Below, in pieces: positions 51,263 through 60,156 of a DNA stretch of 64,000 bases. How positions within the stretch are numbered: the stretch's first letter is position 1; each line of letters begins with the position of its first letter. Position numbers and translations under genes: made by a program. Below the pieces are notes generated by a model that saw only the letters and a program-made list of their open reading frames with translations, was not told the origin of the DNA and made no database searches. This DNA is from Bacillus pumilus. GTDB taxonomy: Bacteria > Bacillota > Bacilli > Bacillales > Bacillaceae. The stretch covers positions 3,100,001 to 3,164,000 of the forward strand of contig NZ_CP046128.1 of the NCBI RefSeq assembly GCF_038738535.1, read 5' to 3'.

Positions 51263-52486
51263 TTATTTTTTGATTCTAACAGCCGTCTCATACTTATCCT
51301 TCCAGTACGTACTTGTTTTCATATTCGTAAGCACGACACCATTTGAGACGGTCACATGAATGACTTGATTTGACCCTGCATAAATCGCCGGCACCAATGA
51401 CGTTCCACTAAAGAAAACGAGATCTCCTGGCTTCAGCTCCGAACGTTTCACAGGCGTACCTGTCTTGACTTGACCTGACGCATAGCGAGGCAGATCAATA
51501 CCAAGCACTTCTCGATACACGTATTGTGTGAACCCTGCTGTGTCAAATCCCTCTTCTGGATTCGTCCCGCCTTTGACATAAGGGACTTCCCCAATATACG
51601 TTGCCGCTTTTGATACAACCGGATCTTCTTTTGATAATTTCAGGTCCGTTAATCGTTTCGCACCTGTCCATTTCTCGCGCCAATACGATTCAGACAAATA
51701 AGAAATCGTGACACTTTCCGAACGGCTCGCATGAATAAAACGATCGCCCCCAATATACATCCCTACATGAGAAATACCTCGCTTATATGTGTTGCTAAAA
51801 AAGACAAAATCCCCTGGACGTATATCCGCTAATGCCACTTTTTCTCCAACTATCCACTGCTGTTCAGCACTTCGAGGTAAATAAATCCCTAGTGATTTTT
51901 CAAATAAATATTGTAAAAAGCCTGAACAATCAAAGCCAACCTTAGGGTCTGCTGCACCAAATACATAAGGAATACCTAAATATTTCATCGCATCTTTCAC
52001 AAGACGGTCATCAGAGATTTCCGGTGTACCGGGCAGTCGTTTGACTGCATAAAATCGGTCTGTCCAGTATTTGCTTTTGCTGACATCTGTTTTCACCACA
52101 CCTTGACTGAGCGTGATGTGGATGATCTGATCGTTACCAGCGTACAACGCCACATGTGTCGGGATATCCTTTGTTTCTTCAATGCTGCGGAAATATACAA
52201 GGTCACCGGGCTGCGCTTTGTCCCATGATACCTTTTCCCCAATCTGATACTGGTCGATCACCTTCCGCGGCAAATCAAATGCTCCTGATGTCTTGTACAC
52301 ATATTGAATCAATCCAGATGCGTCAAAGCCCGTTTTTGGATCGGTTCCTCCTTTATGATAAGGTGTTCCGATCAGCTTTTCCGCTTGCTCCAAAGGAGAC
52401 GCTGTTTGAGCAGATACTTCTGATTGAGACATGAACATCAGCCCTACGAGCGCACACCCACCAATCAATATTTCTTTCCATTTCAT
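51263..52486 (-). CDS. pgdS: Poly-gamma-glutamate hydrolase, three NlpC/P60 domains
   Basis: 407 residues. Signal peptide to about 26 (VSAQ). Three NlpC/P60-like domains (about 30-150, 160-280, 290-405), as in B. subtilis PgdS (413 residues), which cuts gamma-linkages in poly-gamma-glutamate. Only the middle domain keeps the catalytic pair: Cys187 in GFDCSGF and His240 in ISHVGMY. Domain 1 has Ala56 in place of Cys (GFDASG) but keeps His111. Domain 3 has Thr316 (GFDTAG) and no matching His (LVPAIY). Preceded by a SigD-type promoter. Lies downstream of pgsBCAE on the same strand. Confidence 0.88.
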   Translation of the reverse strand: MKWKEILIGGCALVGLMFMSQSEVSAQTASPLEQAEKLIGTPYHKGGTDPKTGFDASGLIQYVYKTSGAFDLPRKVIDQYQIGEKVSWDKAQPGDLVYFRSIEETKDIPTHVALYAGNDQIIHITLSQGVVKTDVSKSKYWTDRFYAVKRLPGTPEISDDRLVKDAMKYLGIPYVFGAADPKVGFDCSGFLQYLFEKSLGIYLPRSAEQQWIVGEKVALADIRPGDFVFFSNTYKRGISHVGMYIGGDRFIHASRSESVTISYLSESYWREKWTGAKRLTDLKLSKEDPVVSKAATYIGEVPYVKGGTNPEEGFDTAGFTQYVYREVLGIDLPRYASGQVKTGTPVKRSELKPGDLVFFSGTSLVPAIYAGSNQVIHVTVSNGVVLTNMKTSTYWKDKYETAVRIKK

Positions 52487-52511
52487 GATCTTTCCCCTCC
52501 TTTCTTCTATA

Positions 52512-52537
52512 GTTTCGGCATGACACCTTTCATTTTA
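52512..52537 (-). promoter_or_regulatory. SigD-type promoter of pgdS
   Basis: TAAA (52534-52537), a 14-bp spacer and GCCGAAAC (52512-52519) on the minus strand. Two mismatches to GCCGATAT. B. subtilis pgdS is SigD-dependent. Confidence 0.75.
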
Positions 52538-52550
52538 CACCTTTTTTCGA

Positions 52551-52588
52551 CAAAAAAGAGCACGCAATGCGCGCCCTCTATGCTCTTT
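52551..52588 (-). terminator. pgs operon terminator
   Basis: AAAGAGCA / TGCTCTTT stem with a GC-rich inner palindrome and TTTTTT on the minus strand, right after pgsE. Confidence 0.88.
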
Positions 52589-52592
52589 AAAA

Positions 52593-52763
52593 TTATTTAC
52601 TTGCTTCCGTTTTTGACTGCTTTTGCTGTTCGATTTTCTGCATTTCAACCGAGATCTTTTGTTTTTCATGATCTGTGAGGCTGTCACTAAATTTAAAAGC
52701 AGACATAAAGACAAAGACTAAAATTAACGCAACAAACGGCCAGCTTGCTTTTAGGAATTTCAT
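52593..52763 (-). CDS. pgsE: PgsE, small poly-gamma-glutamate synthesis subunit
   Basis: 56-residue membrane peptide beginning MKFLKASWPFVALILVF. One membrane helix (about 8-24), then SAFKFSDSLTDHEKQKIS and a Gln/Lys-rich tail, matching B. subtilis PgsE/YwtC (55 residues) in length and pattern. The ATG overlaps the pgsA stop (ATGA). GGAGGG lies in the pgsA end. Required or stimulatory for polymer export in other Bacillus. Confidence 0.88.
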   Translation of the reverse strand: MKFLKASWPFVALILVFVFMSAFKFSDSLTDHEKQKISVEMQKIEQQKQSKTEASK

Positions 52764-53929
52764 TTCTTCTCTTTCCCTCCGTTTTCTTTTAAGTGTTTAA
52801 CTTTATCAGCGTGATCTACTTCAAAGAAAATGTGTCCGTCTTTTTCTTTCCAATCCGCATTCGTACCATTTGTCAGCATACGGATAATGGATTTTGATTC
52901 AAAAGATCCTGCTTTAACCGGAGCAGGTGTTGCTTCCTTGATGTACATTGGGACAACTTCAAATGTCGCTTTTCCATCTTCATTCAGATGATACTGAACA
53001 AGTGCAGAATCACGTGTTCTTGACCAGCCTTGGTCAAAAATAAAGTTCCCTAAGCTATAGAAGATCGCCGTACCGTTATAGACTTCCATTGGCTCAAGAA
53101 CGTGCGGATGAGCACCGATAATGATATCAGCACCAGCTTTTGACATCGCTCTTGCCAATTCTCTTTGTCTATCGTTTACCTCATTGTTGTACTCCTGTCC
53201 CCAGTGAGCATGAACAACGACGATATCTGCCTTTTCAGCAGCCTGCGAGATCATCGGAATAAAGATAGATGGATCGGCTGGCAAGATACCCGCCTGGCGA
53301 TTCGTTGCTTTAAAATCTTTCCCATACACATCAGTAAAACCAAGTGTAGCGATTTTGACACCATTTACTTCTTTGTACGAAATGTTCTGCTTCGCATCCT
53401 GAAGGTTACGGCCTGCGCCTGTATAATCCATGCCAGCATGTTCAAAGGCATCAATCGTGTTGTTCAGCCCTTTTTCACCATAGTCTGCCGCATGGTTATT
53501 CGCAAAGTTTAATACAGAGAAATTCAAATCCTTCAATGCTTTGACAGAATCTTCGTCTGTTTTCAAATGAATATTCTTTTGTGCCGCTTGTTCTTTATCT
53601 GATGCGACTGGATGCTCAAAGTTACCAGTCACATAATCTGACACATCAAAATATGGCTTGGCGTAACGAAAGAGATGCTGTTTTCCATAACGGTCTGTTA
53701 CTTTCTCTACGTTTCTTCCAAACATAATGTCACCGACAAACGAAGCGGTCAGGATGTTTTCTGGATTCTTTTGTACAGTTGGCACTTGTGCTTTCCCGAT
53801 AAACGTAAATAGAAATGTACAAGCAATGACAATCGGTAAAGCAATCAGTACGTGTTTATTCGTCTTTTTCTTTTGGTTCTTTGTGATTTTCAGCAGCTTT
53901 TCCTGAAAGCTCAATTTTTTATTCATCAT
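52760..53929 (-). CDS. pgsA: Poly-gamma-glutamate synthesis protein PgsA (CapA type)
   Basis: 389 residues from ATG at 53929 (AAGGTG 6 bp upstream); a GTG at 53938 lies in that site. A basic N-terminus and one membrane helix (about 28-48) precede an extracytoplasmic metallophosphatase-like CapA domain: ASFVGDIMFGRNV, YVTGNFEHPV, FANNHAADYG, VVHAHWGQEYN, IIGAHPHVLEP and IFYSLGNFIFDQ. Works with PgsBC in elongation and export. Confidence 0.93.
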   Translation of the reverse strand: MMNKKLSFQEKLLKITKNQKKKTNKHVLIALPIVIACTFLFTFIGKAQVPTVQKNPENILTASFVGDIMFGRNVEKVTDRYGKQHLFRYAKPYFDVSDYVTGNFEHPVASDKEQAAQKNIHLKTDEDSVKALKDLNFSVLNFANNHAADYGEKGLNNTIDAFEHAGMDYTGAGRNLQDAKQNISYKEVNGVKIATLGFTDVYGKDFKATNRQAGILPADPSIFIPMISQAAEKADIVVVHAHWGQEYNNEVNDRQRELARAMSKAGADIIIGAHPHVLEPMEVYNGTAIFYSLGNFIFDQGWSRTRDSALVQYHLNEDGKATFEVVPMYIKEATPAPVKAGSFESKSIIRMLTNGTNADWKEKDGHIFFEVDHADKVKHLKENGGKEKK

Positions 53930-53944
53930 TGGACACACCTTATC

Positions 53945-54394
53945 TTAAAATAGATAGTAAACATACATGATGGCAAATGTTGCACCACTTAGAAGTAACG
54001 TGCTTCCAAGGGTAATCGTAAGACCTTGCTTTTGAATCGTATTTGCAATCAATCCAGGAACGATAATACCGATTCCGCGGAATTCTGCTATTTCAAATGG
54101 AACCACTGGATAGAAGAAATCAAATACAAGCTTTAAGGCGATCCCTGTAATCAGCATCGCAGCAAACTTTCTGCGTCCGTATAAAATCATAAATTTCGAT
54201 AGACCAAAGCGAACGATGACATACGTAAGCAAGCTGACAGATAAGACGACTAAAATAAAGACTGGCTGGTTAAATACAAGCGCCAGATAACCTGGGACAA
54301 CAAGTCCAGCTGGTACGATTCCTGTTTTTTCTGCAAAGATTAAACTAAGTAGAACACCTAAAATTAACGAGATATAAAGATCTGATCCGAACAT
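53945..54394 (-). CDS. pgsC: Poly-gamma-glutamate synthesis protein PgsC
   Basis: 149 residues, four to five membrane helices; starts MFGSDLYISLILGVLLSLI and has GIVPAGLVVPGYLAL as in B. subtilis PgsC/CapC (149). Forms the membrane part of the ligase with PgsB. GGAGG about 11 bp before ATG; 15 bp after pgsB. Confidence 0.93.
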   Translation of the reverse strand: MFGSDLYISLILGVLLSLIFAEKTGIVPAGLVVPGYLALVFNQPVFILVVLSVSLLTYVIVRFGLSKFMILYGRRKFAAMLITGIALKLVFDFFYPVVPFEIAEFRGIGIIVPGLIANTIQKQGLTITLGSTLLLSGATFAIMYVYYLF

Positions 54395-54409
54395 TTTCTA
54401 TATTTCCTC

Positions 54410-55591
54410 CTAGCTGACAAGCTGCTTAATTTTGTATTCTTGAATTTTTTCGATTAACGGTTCAGCGGCACCATGAATATTGCCGACTCCATAAACCACT
54501 CGATTATGAAGCTTTTTCTCAAGCATATTCATAATTTCTTCTGTAGATTGATATTCAAGGTTGTGTAAGTGGTCAGCCGGAATTTTCCCATCCTCATATG
54601 CCTTCACAATTGGATCTGTTGTTTCACCAATCAAGACAAGATCACTTGCTTCAATATAAGGAAGTACATCCTCCGCAAACTGGATCGTTCTATCTACACG
54701 ATCCGCACGGCAGTTCATGATAATAATCGGTTCATCTGTTGGATATCCAATCTCTTTCACACGCTTCCAAATGTTCAATGTAGATGATGCGTCATTTGCC
54801 GCAAAACCATTTACAAAGTGTCCAGGTGTTTTCGCGTCCATTAATGGAAGAATTCTCATCGCTCCTGGATCAGGTGGCGCATTTAACATTCCTCTGAATG
54901 CCGTATCTTCATCAATTCCTAATGCCTGTGCAACACCAAGTGCAAGTGAGGCATTATCTGGGAAGACCATGTACTCAAATTTCCGTAAATACTCATCAGA
55001 AATCTTGGAATTATCTGCAACAATGACTTCTGTGTTGCGTTTTTTCGCAATCTCTTTAAAGAATTCCGTATATTCACTATCCGTAATAACCAAGTGTCCA
55101 TTGTAAGGAATTGTCGCTGTAAAGGCTTCTGCTATTTCATCAAGTGTCGGCCCCATTACGTCCATATGATCTTCAAGAACGTTTACGATCACGCCAATAT
55201 TCGCTTGAAGCAGCTCTTCCTGAAAGATAATTTGGTAATCTGGATTTACTGCCATACATTCACTGACGATGGCATTTGCTCCTCTTTCAACGGTTTCTCT
55301 CATAACTTCCTTCTGCTCACCGATATTCGGTCCTTGCGGTTTCCTTTTAATCGGTTTCTCCTCTGGCGTATCCCAATAAATCATTCTTGCATCTGTTCCC
55401 GTTGTTTTGCCGACAGTTTTATAACCTGCCTCCATTAAGATACCGGTTGTCAATCTTGTAACGGTAGACTTTCCGCGAATACCATTAATATTGACGCGCA
55501 CCGGCAAGGCATCGATATTTTTCTGGTGACGCTTCTTTTCAATAAAGCCAATCCCTAACATGATGACACAGGCTATAACGATTAACCACAT
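54410..55591 (-). CDS. pgsB: Poly-gamma-glutamate synthase PgsB (amide ligase)
   Basis: 393 residues, the length of B. subtilis PgsB. ATP-dependent ligase related to Mur ligases and folylpolyglutamate synthase: membrane-embedded N-terminus (1-17), P-loop GIRGKST at 37-43, VSECMAVNPDYQ, NVLEDHMDVMGPT and NCRADRVDR. Joins glutamate by gamma-linkages. First gene of pgsBCAE. Start is ATG at 55591 with AAGGAG rather far upstream. Confidence 0.94.
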   Translation of the reverse strand: MWLIVIACVIMLGIGFIEKKRHQKNIDALPVRVNINGIRGKSTVTRLTTGILMEAGYKTVGKTTGTDARMIYWDTPEEKPIKRKPQGPNIGEQKEVMRETVERGANAIVSECMAVNPDYQIIFQEELLQANIGVIVNVLEDHMDVMGPTLDEIAEAFTATIPYNGHLVITDSEYTEFFKEIAKKRNTEVIVADNSKISDEYLRKFEYMVFPDNASLALGVAQALGIDEDTAFRGMLNAPPDPGAMRILPLMDAKTPGHFVNGFAANDASSTLNIWKRVKEIGYPTDEPIIIMNCRADRVDRTIQFAEDVLPYIEASDLVLIGETTDPIVKAYEDGKIPADHLHNLEYQSTEEIMNMLEKKLHNRVVYGVGNIHGAAEPLIEKIQEYKIKQLVS

Positions 55592-55643
55592 CGCTTATCT
55601 ACATCTCCTTTTTTTATGAGTGTGATATGTAAATTCAATCAAC

Positions 55644-55671
55644 AGTATATAGGTTCAGCATAAAATCACAA
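55644..55671 (-). promoter_or_regulatory. SigA-type promoter of pgsBCAE
   Basis: TTGTGA (55666-55671), a 16-bp spacer and TATACT (55644-55649) on the minus strand, about 53 bp before pgsB. Confidence 0.65.
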
Positions 55672-56277
55672 TCGGTATTATGTAACATAATCTTTCACTT
55701 CCTCGTATGCCAAATTCCTCTAATCAGAAGGCGGATTTGCCTAGCTCTTCTTTAAATGAAAAGGCCAAAAGGCGGACAAAAATCGGTATGAATTTCGGCT
55801 TCAATCAAGAGAAAGCGTTACCATCAAGCATCGGAAAATCTTTTGTCCTTTTCTCCCTAAATTTTTTGACAATTATTAAGATGTATTTTGAATCAATGTT
55901 TTATAGCCCTTTAAACTCTATAACATCAGTCATATCAGCGCTTTAAATGAATAGTGTGTGTTTTGGAATGTTTTCGATTTTTGAAGGAACAGGTTAGAAA
56001 GTCATTCTCATCGGTCAGAATGCTACGCGTTGACCTATGACAAAGGTCACCTCTAAAAAAATCAAGTCATATGCTTATTTATGAGTCACAAAAAATTGGG
56101 ATAAGATGTAAACTATTGATCATTTCGAAATACCTGCTTTTTACGATATTCGCTCCTTATGACCTAAACAATGAAACATTATTCATTTGTTTTTATCAAG
56201 ATTCATCATTTCTTAACATTTTTAATATGATTTTAGTTGAAAGTTGTCAATTCATGTCATGCTTTCCCCAAAGATGA

Positions 56278-56307
56278 CGAATAAAATCAGCTTCTCCGCT
56301 TACACTA
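56278..56307 (+). promoter_or_regulatory. SigG-like promoter of the second ger operon
   Basis: CGAATA (56278-56283), a 17-bp spacer and TACACTA (56301-56307). One and two mismatches to the SigG boxes TGAATA and CATACTA. Located 31 bp before the A-subunit gene. Confidence 0.62.
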
Positions 56308-56338
56308 TGGTTAAAAAAACTGTGAGAGGAGGCTAAAG

Positions 56339-57820
56339 ATGCCAAACTCCAATGAGCAAACACGCTTGCATTTTTTATCAGGCAGCTTCGAGGAAAAAAT
56401 CCGGATTCTGAAAAAGACATTTCAGCAAAGCGGGGATTTTGAATACCGAGAGTTAATGGTGAATGAAACGAAATCTGTCCTGTTTTTTATTAAAACAAGA
56501 GTAGATGAAGGCAAACTAAATGATTTCATTATCGGCAACTTGTTAGGTCCTCCTGGAAAGCAGGAATATACGAAATCTCTCAGCACACTCGAAACAGGTG
56601 ACTTGACGCTGATCACTGACAGTATTATTGCTGGAAGCATTGCGTTTCTTGATGAAAATTCCTCACAGATCAAATTGTTTTCTGTCGGTCAGCCGCCGCT
56701 GCGCTCTATTTCTGAACCTTCATCTGAAAGTATTATTGCTGGAGCACATGACGGATTTGTTGAAAGTCTTGATACCAACATCTACTTACTGCGTTCGCAT
56801 TTAAATGATCGAAAGCTCGCCATTCAGTATCATAAGATCGGTACAAAATCAGAAACAAAGCTTGCGACTGTTTATATATCTGATATCGCTAATCAAGAAA
56901 AGGTAGAAGAGGTAAACAAACGGATTTCTTCTATTAAAGTAGACACGCTGCTAAGTCCTGGCTCTATTGTTGAGGCGATTGAGGATGATTCATTTTCTAT
57001 TTTCCCGCAGCTTATTGATACAGAGCGCCCTGATAAGGTGAGATCTGCAATCCTTGAAGGGCGAATTGTGGTGATGATGGATGGCAGTCCGATGGCCATC
57101 ATTCTTCCTGTCACCTTCTTTAGCTTCTTTCAATCACCAGATGATTATAATAGCCGCTGGATACCAGCAACGTTTATCCGTATGCTTCGATATCTTGCCT
57201 GTATCATCGCAGTCATATTGCCATCTTTTTATATTGCTGTTATTGGGTTTCATTATGAGGTTGTCCCAGATGAACTAGCTATTACGATGAAGAACTCTAT
57301 TATTGGAATTCCCTTTCCTCCATTGATTGAAGCGATGCTGATGGAAATTACCATTGAACTCATTCGTGAGGCAGGGGTGCGTCTGCCTAGACCAATTGGT
57401 CAAACCATTGGTATCGTAGGTGGTTTGGTCATTGGGGATGCTGTTGTACAAGCAGGACTCATCTCAAATGTTCTTGTCATTGTAGTCGCTGTGACCGCTG
57501 TCGCTTCATTTGTACTTCCGTCATTTGAAATGACGGCCACGATTAGGATGCTGCGTTTCCCGCTCATGTTCATGGCATCAATGTTTGGTTTTATTGGCAT
57601 TTCATTTGGATTATCCATCATTCTCATGAATTTATGCCGCCTTGAATCACTAGGGGTACCATACTTATCACCTGTTGCTCCATTTAACTGGCAGGATTTA
57701 AAAGATACTGTAATTCGCCTCCCAATGTGGATGTACAAAAATCGCCCTGTTTATTTAAATCCGCAAAAGAAAAAGCAAATTGAACATTTGAGAGGATGGA
57801 AAAAGAAAAATGAAAAATAA
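56339..57820 (+). CDS. Spore germinant receptor subunit A, second operon
   Basis: 493 residues of the GerAA/GerBA/GerKA family. N-terminal soluble domain (about 1-290), then membrane helices with FPPLIEAMLMEITIELIREA, GVRLPRPIGQTIGIVGGLVIG and a C-terminal KDTVIRLPMW. Clear paralogue of the protein at 42207-43673, with a different N-terminal half. AGAGGAGG before ATG. First of three overlapping genes. Which germinant it serves cannot be read. Confidence 0.9.
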   Translation: MPNSNEQTRLHFLSGSFEEKIRILKKTFQQSGDFEYRELMVNETKSVLFFIKTRVDEGKLNDFIIGNLLGPPGKQEYTKSLSTLETGDLTLITDSIIAGSIAFLDENSSQIKLFSVGQPPLRSISEPSSESIIAGAHDGFVESLDTNIYLLRSHLNDRKLAIQYHKIGTKSETKLATVYISDIANQEKVEEVNKRISSIKVDTLLSPGSIVEAIEDDSFSIFPQLIDTERPDKVRSAILEGRIVVMMDGSPMAIILPVTFFSFFQSPDDYNSRWIPATFIRMLRYLACIIAVILPSFYIAVIGFHYEVVPDELAITMKNSIIGIPFPPLIEAMLMEITIELIREAGVRLPRPIGQTIGIVGGLVIGDAVVQAGLISNVLVIVVAVTAVASFVLPSFEMTATIRMLRFPLMFMASMFGFIGISFGLSIILMNLCRLESLGVPYLSPVAPFNWQDLKDTVIRLPMWMYKNRPVYLNPQKKKQIEHLRGWKKKNEK

Positions 57821-58907
57821 AATATCTCCACCTCAAGCTGTCTTTTTTCTCATTCAATCTCAAATTGGTGTCGGTATTTTATCGCTCCCCCACTTTTTGA
57901 TGAAAGACATGGGACACGATGGCTGGATGGCGATCATTGTCGCCTGTTTTTTTATCCAAATCATCAATACCATTTTCATTTACATCATTCATAAATATCC
58001 AGAAACATCATTCTTCCAAGCATTAATTGATGTATTTGGTCAATGGATTGGGAAATTATTGATTGCACTGTATATACTGTATTTTGCCTCCGTCTGTATT
58101 GTCGTTTTATCCATTTTCACCAGAATTATTGGTATGTGGGTTCTGCCGCTGACGCCAAACTGGGTCATCAATCTATTACTCATTACTTCCATTGTTTATA
58201 TTGCGAAGGAGCAAATTACAGCTATTGTCAGGTTTAACTTTATCTTAACTCCCCTTCTCCTTTTGCTTTCCTTGCTGATGTTCTATTCATTAAAAGGGAC
58301 CAATATCGATTATCTGATGCCTTTTTTTCAAACAGACATTTCTCAGTTTCAGCTTGGGCTGAAGGACGTCGTCCTATCGATGAATGGATTTGAGATGATC
58401 CTTATTCTTTCTCCCTTTATGAAAGGCACTATTAAGGAACGGTATAAAATCATGACCATTTCAAATATATGCACGACGCTTTACTACCTATTTATTACAT
58501 TGATTTGTTTTATGTTTTTTAGTCCAATTGAGCTTGATGTGATTCCCAACCCTGTTCTTTACTTATTAAAAACCATTTCCTTCGGTATCATTGAGCGGAC
58601 AGATTTAATTTTTCTTAGCTTCTGGGTGTTTATAATTCTTGCCACATTGAGTAACTATCTGTACTTTTGTGCAAATGGCATTTCCAGTTTACTGAAGAAA
58701 AAGGATCACAAAAAATATGTTTATTGTTTCGCCATTCTGATATATGCGTCTAGCTGTTTTTTGGCAGTCGATAACTTTCGCATTCAGCGTTTCAATGATT
58801 TTACAACGATTGCTCAGTATTCGTTCATTTACACACTTCCAGCATTCATGGCGATCATTATCTTTATCAAACAACGTAAAAAGAAGGTGAAATCACATGC
58901 GTCATAA
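57810..58907 (+). CDS. Spore germinant receptor subunit B, second operon
   Basis: 365 residues, about ten membrane helices, APC-superfamily spore permease. Starts ISPPQAVFFLIQSQIGVGIL, the usual family opening. Overlaps the A gene by 11 bp and the C gene by 11 bp. Diverged from the gerBB paralogue at 43677, which suggests a different ligand. Confidence 0.88.
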   Translation: MKNKISPPQAVFFLIQSQIGVGILSLPHFLMKDMGHDGWMAIIVACFFIQIINTIFIYIIHKYPETSFFQALIDVFGQWIGKLLIALYILYFASVCIVVLSIFTRIIGMWVLPLTPNWVINLLLITSIVYIAKEQITAIVRFNFILTPLLLLLSLLMFYSLKGTNIDYLMPFFQTDISQFQLGLKDVVLSMNGFEMILILSPFMKGTIKERYKIMTISNICTTLYYLFITLICFMFFSPIELDVIPNPVLYLLKTISFGIIERTDLIFLSFWVFIILATLSNYLYFCANGISSLLKKKDHKKYVYCFAILIYASSCFLAVDNFRIQRFNDFTTIAQYSFIYTLPAFMAIIIFIKQRKKKVKSHAS

Positions 58908-60039
58908 ATATGTCCTGACTCTCCTCATGTGCGTGTCTCTCACCATGATGCCTGGCTGCTGGGATCAAAACCTATTAAAAAACATCTCCCTTGTCCTTAC
59001 TTCCGCCATTGATCAAGGGGAAGATGATAACGCAAAAGTATCGATTACCTACCGAAAAGTACAACAGTCTCAAAGTATGCAGCAAGGAAGTTCAGGTACT
59101 TATTCAACCACTGTACTGACAACCAATGCTCCCACTTTACGAAAAGCGGGAACAGACTTCGGCCGAATGGTTGACCAAAAGATTGATATGTCAAAAATGA
59201 GGATTTTACTGATCGGTGATGAATTCTCTCAAAATCAACTTCTCCCCTACTTAGACATGTTCTATCGCGATCCGAAAAGTCCTTTGCTTGCCAATTTAGC
59301 CGTTGTGAAAGGCGGTTCAACTATTGATGTGATCAACAAACTACTAAAAGAACAGCTCATTGTCAGTGACTATTTAAACAATCTCATTACAACTGCATCA
59401 AGAGGTTCACAGGTAACTGCTGGAAATATTCAAAGCATACGATCAAAGATGCTCCAGACTGGCGAAGATTTTACCCTGCCTTTAATTGTATTTGATCAGT
59501 CTAAACAACTAATCAAAGTAGCAGGTGTGGCTTTATTCGATAATGAGAAAAAAACAGGCGAGCTATATGGTCAAGATGCCATGCTTCTCAATCTCATGAA
59601 TAATAAAATCGGGAAATATGCAAATTTCACTAAAAAGATCAGAAATGATATGGAGTTGAAGGGAAATAACTACATTACCATCCAGGTCACCGACTCAAAA
59701 CGAGATATTCGTATTCTTAATTCTGATCATCGAAACGTGACAATTGGTCTCGATTTCGAATTCAACACAGCTGTCGTTGAATATCCGAAAGACAATTTAG
59801 ATAGTACGAAAAAGATCGATGAACTAAACAAACGATTATCAGCTATTTTCACAAAGGAAGCAGAAAAAGTTATCTCTGTCTTACAGCAATCAAACTCTGA
59901 CGTGTTAAGTCTTGGAAGAAAATATCGAGTCAAACATTACGATGAGTATGTAAAAATGAATTGGAAAACTGATTATCCAAATGTAAAAATCATCCCAAAA
60001 ATCAAAGTGAACATTACAGAAACAGGGATTACTAGTTAA
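58897..60039 (+). CDS. Spore germinant receptor subunit C (lipoprotein), second operon
   Basis: 380 residues. Lipobox MMPGC, then WDQNLLKNISLVLTSAIDQG, the GerC-type start of the mature protein. AGAAGGTG before ATG. Ends at a strong terminator ahead of the ribose operon. Confidence 0.88.
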   Translation: MRHKYVLTLLMCVSLTMMPGCWDQNLLKNISLVLTSAIDQGEDDNAKVSITYRKVQQSQSMQQGSSGTYSTTVLTTNAPTLRKAGTDFGRMVDQKIDMSKMRILLIGDEFSQNQLLPYLDMFYRDPKSPLLANLAVVKGGSTIDVINKLLKEQLIVSDYLNNLITTASRGSQVTAGNIQSIRSKMLQTGEDFTLPLIVFDQSKQLIKVAGVALFDNEKKTGELYGQDAMLLNLMNNKIGKYANFTKKIRNDMELKGNNYITIQVTDSKRDIRILNSDHRNVTIGLDFEFNTAVVEYPKDNLDSTKKIDELNKRLSAIFTKEAEKVISVLQQSNSDVLSLGRKYRVKHYDEYVKMNWKTDYPNVKIIPKIKVNITETGITS

Positions 60040-60040
60040 T

Positions 60041-60078
60041 AAAAGGAAGATAGCATCTTTCTTTTATTTTTTTATTTT
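60041..60078 (+). terminator. Terminator of the second ger operon
   Basis: AAAAGGAAGAT / ATCTTTCTTTT stem followed by long T-runs. Confidence 0.85.
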
Positions 60079-60106
60079 TTTAAGATTGTCATTTTAATGC
60101 TTTCAT

Positions 60107-60135
60107 GATAATCTATCTGTGTAAACGGTTACACA
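60107..60135 (+). promoter_or_regulatory. rbs promoter with RbsR/CcpA palindrome
   Basis: GATAAT -10 (60107-60112) with TTGTCA 15 bp upstream. TGTGTAAACGGTTACACA (60118-60135) is a near-perfect palindrome over the transcription start; its centre TGTAAACGGTTACA fits the cre consensus at every fixed position. A LacI-family repressor (RbsR) and CcpA could both use it. Confidence 0.78.
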
Positions 60136-60156
60136 TTCACGAAGGGAGGCACTCCA

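Larger units (their letters stand above)
55592..56338. other. Long intergenic region pgsB / second ger operon
   Basis: 747 bp without a credible gene. It holds the pgsB promoter at the left and the SigG-like promoter at the right. An inverted repeat TGACCT-N7-AGGTCA lies at about 56034-56052. A 79-codon open frame at 55707-55946 has no ribosome site or familiar sequence. The middle is AT-rich and could hold regulator sites for pgs (DegU/SwrA act there in B. subtilis), but I cannot identify them. Confidence 0.6.

Noticed and set aside
55707-55946. 79-codon frame upstream of the second ger operon
   Set aside because: No Shine-Dalgarno sequence, odd composition and no similarity I recognise; treated as chance.
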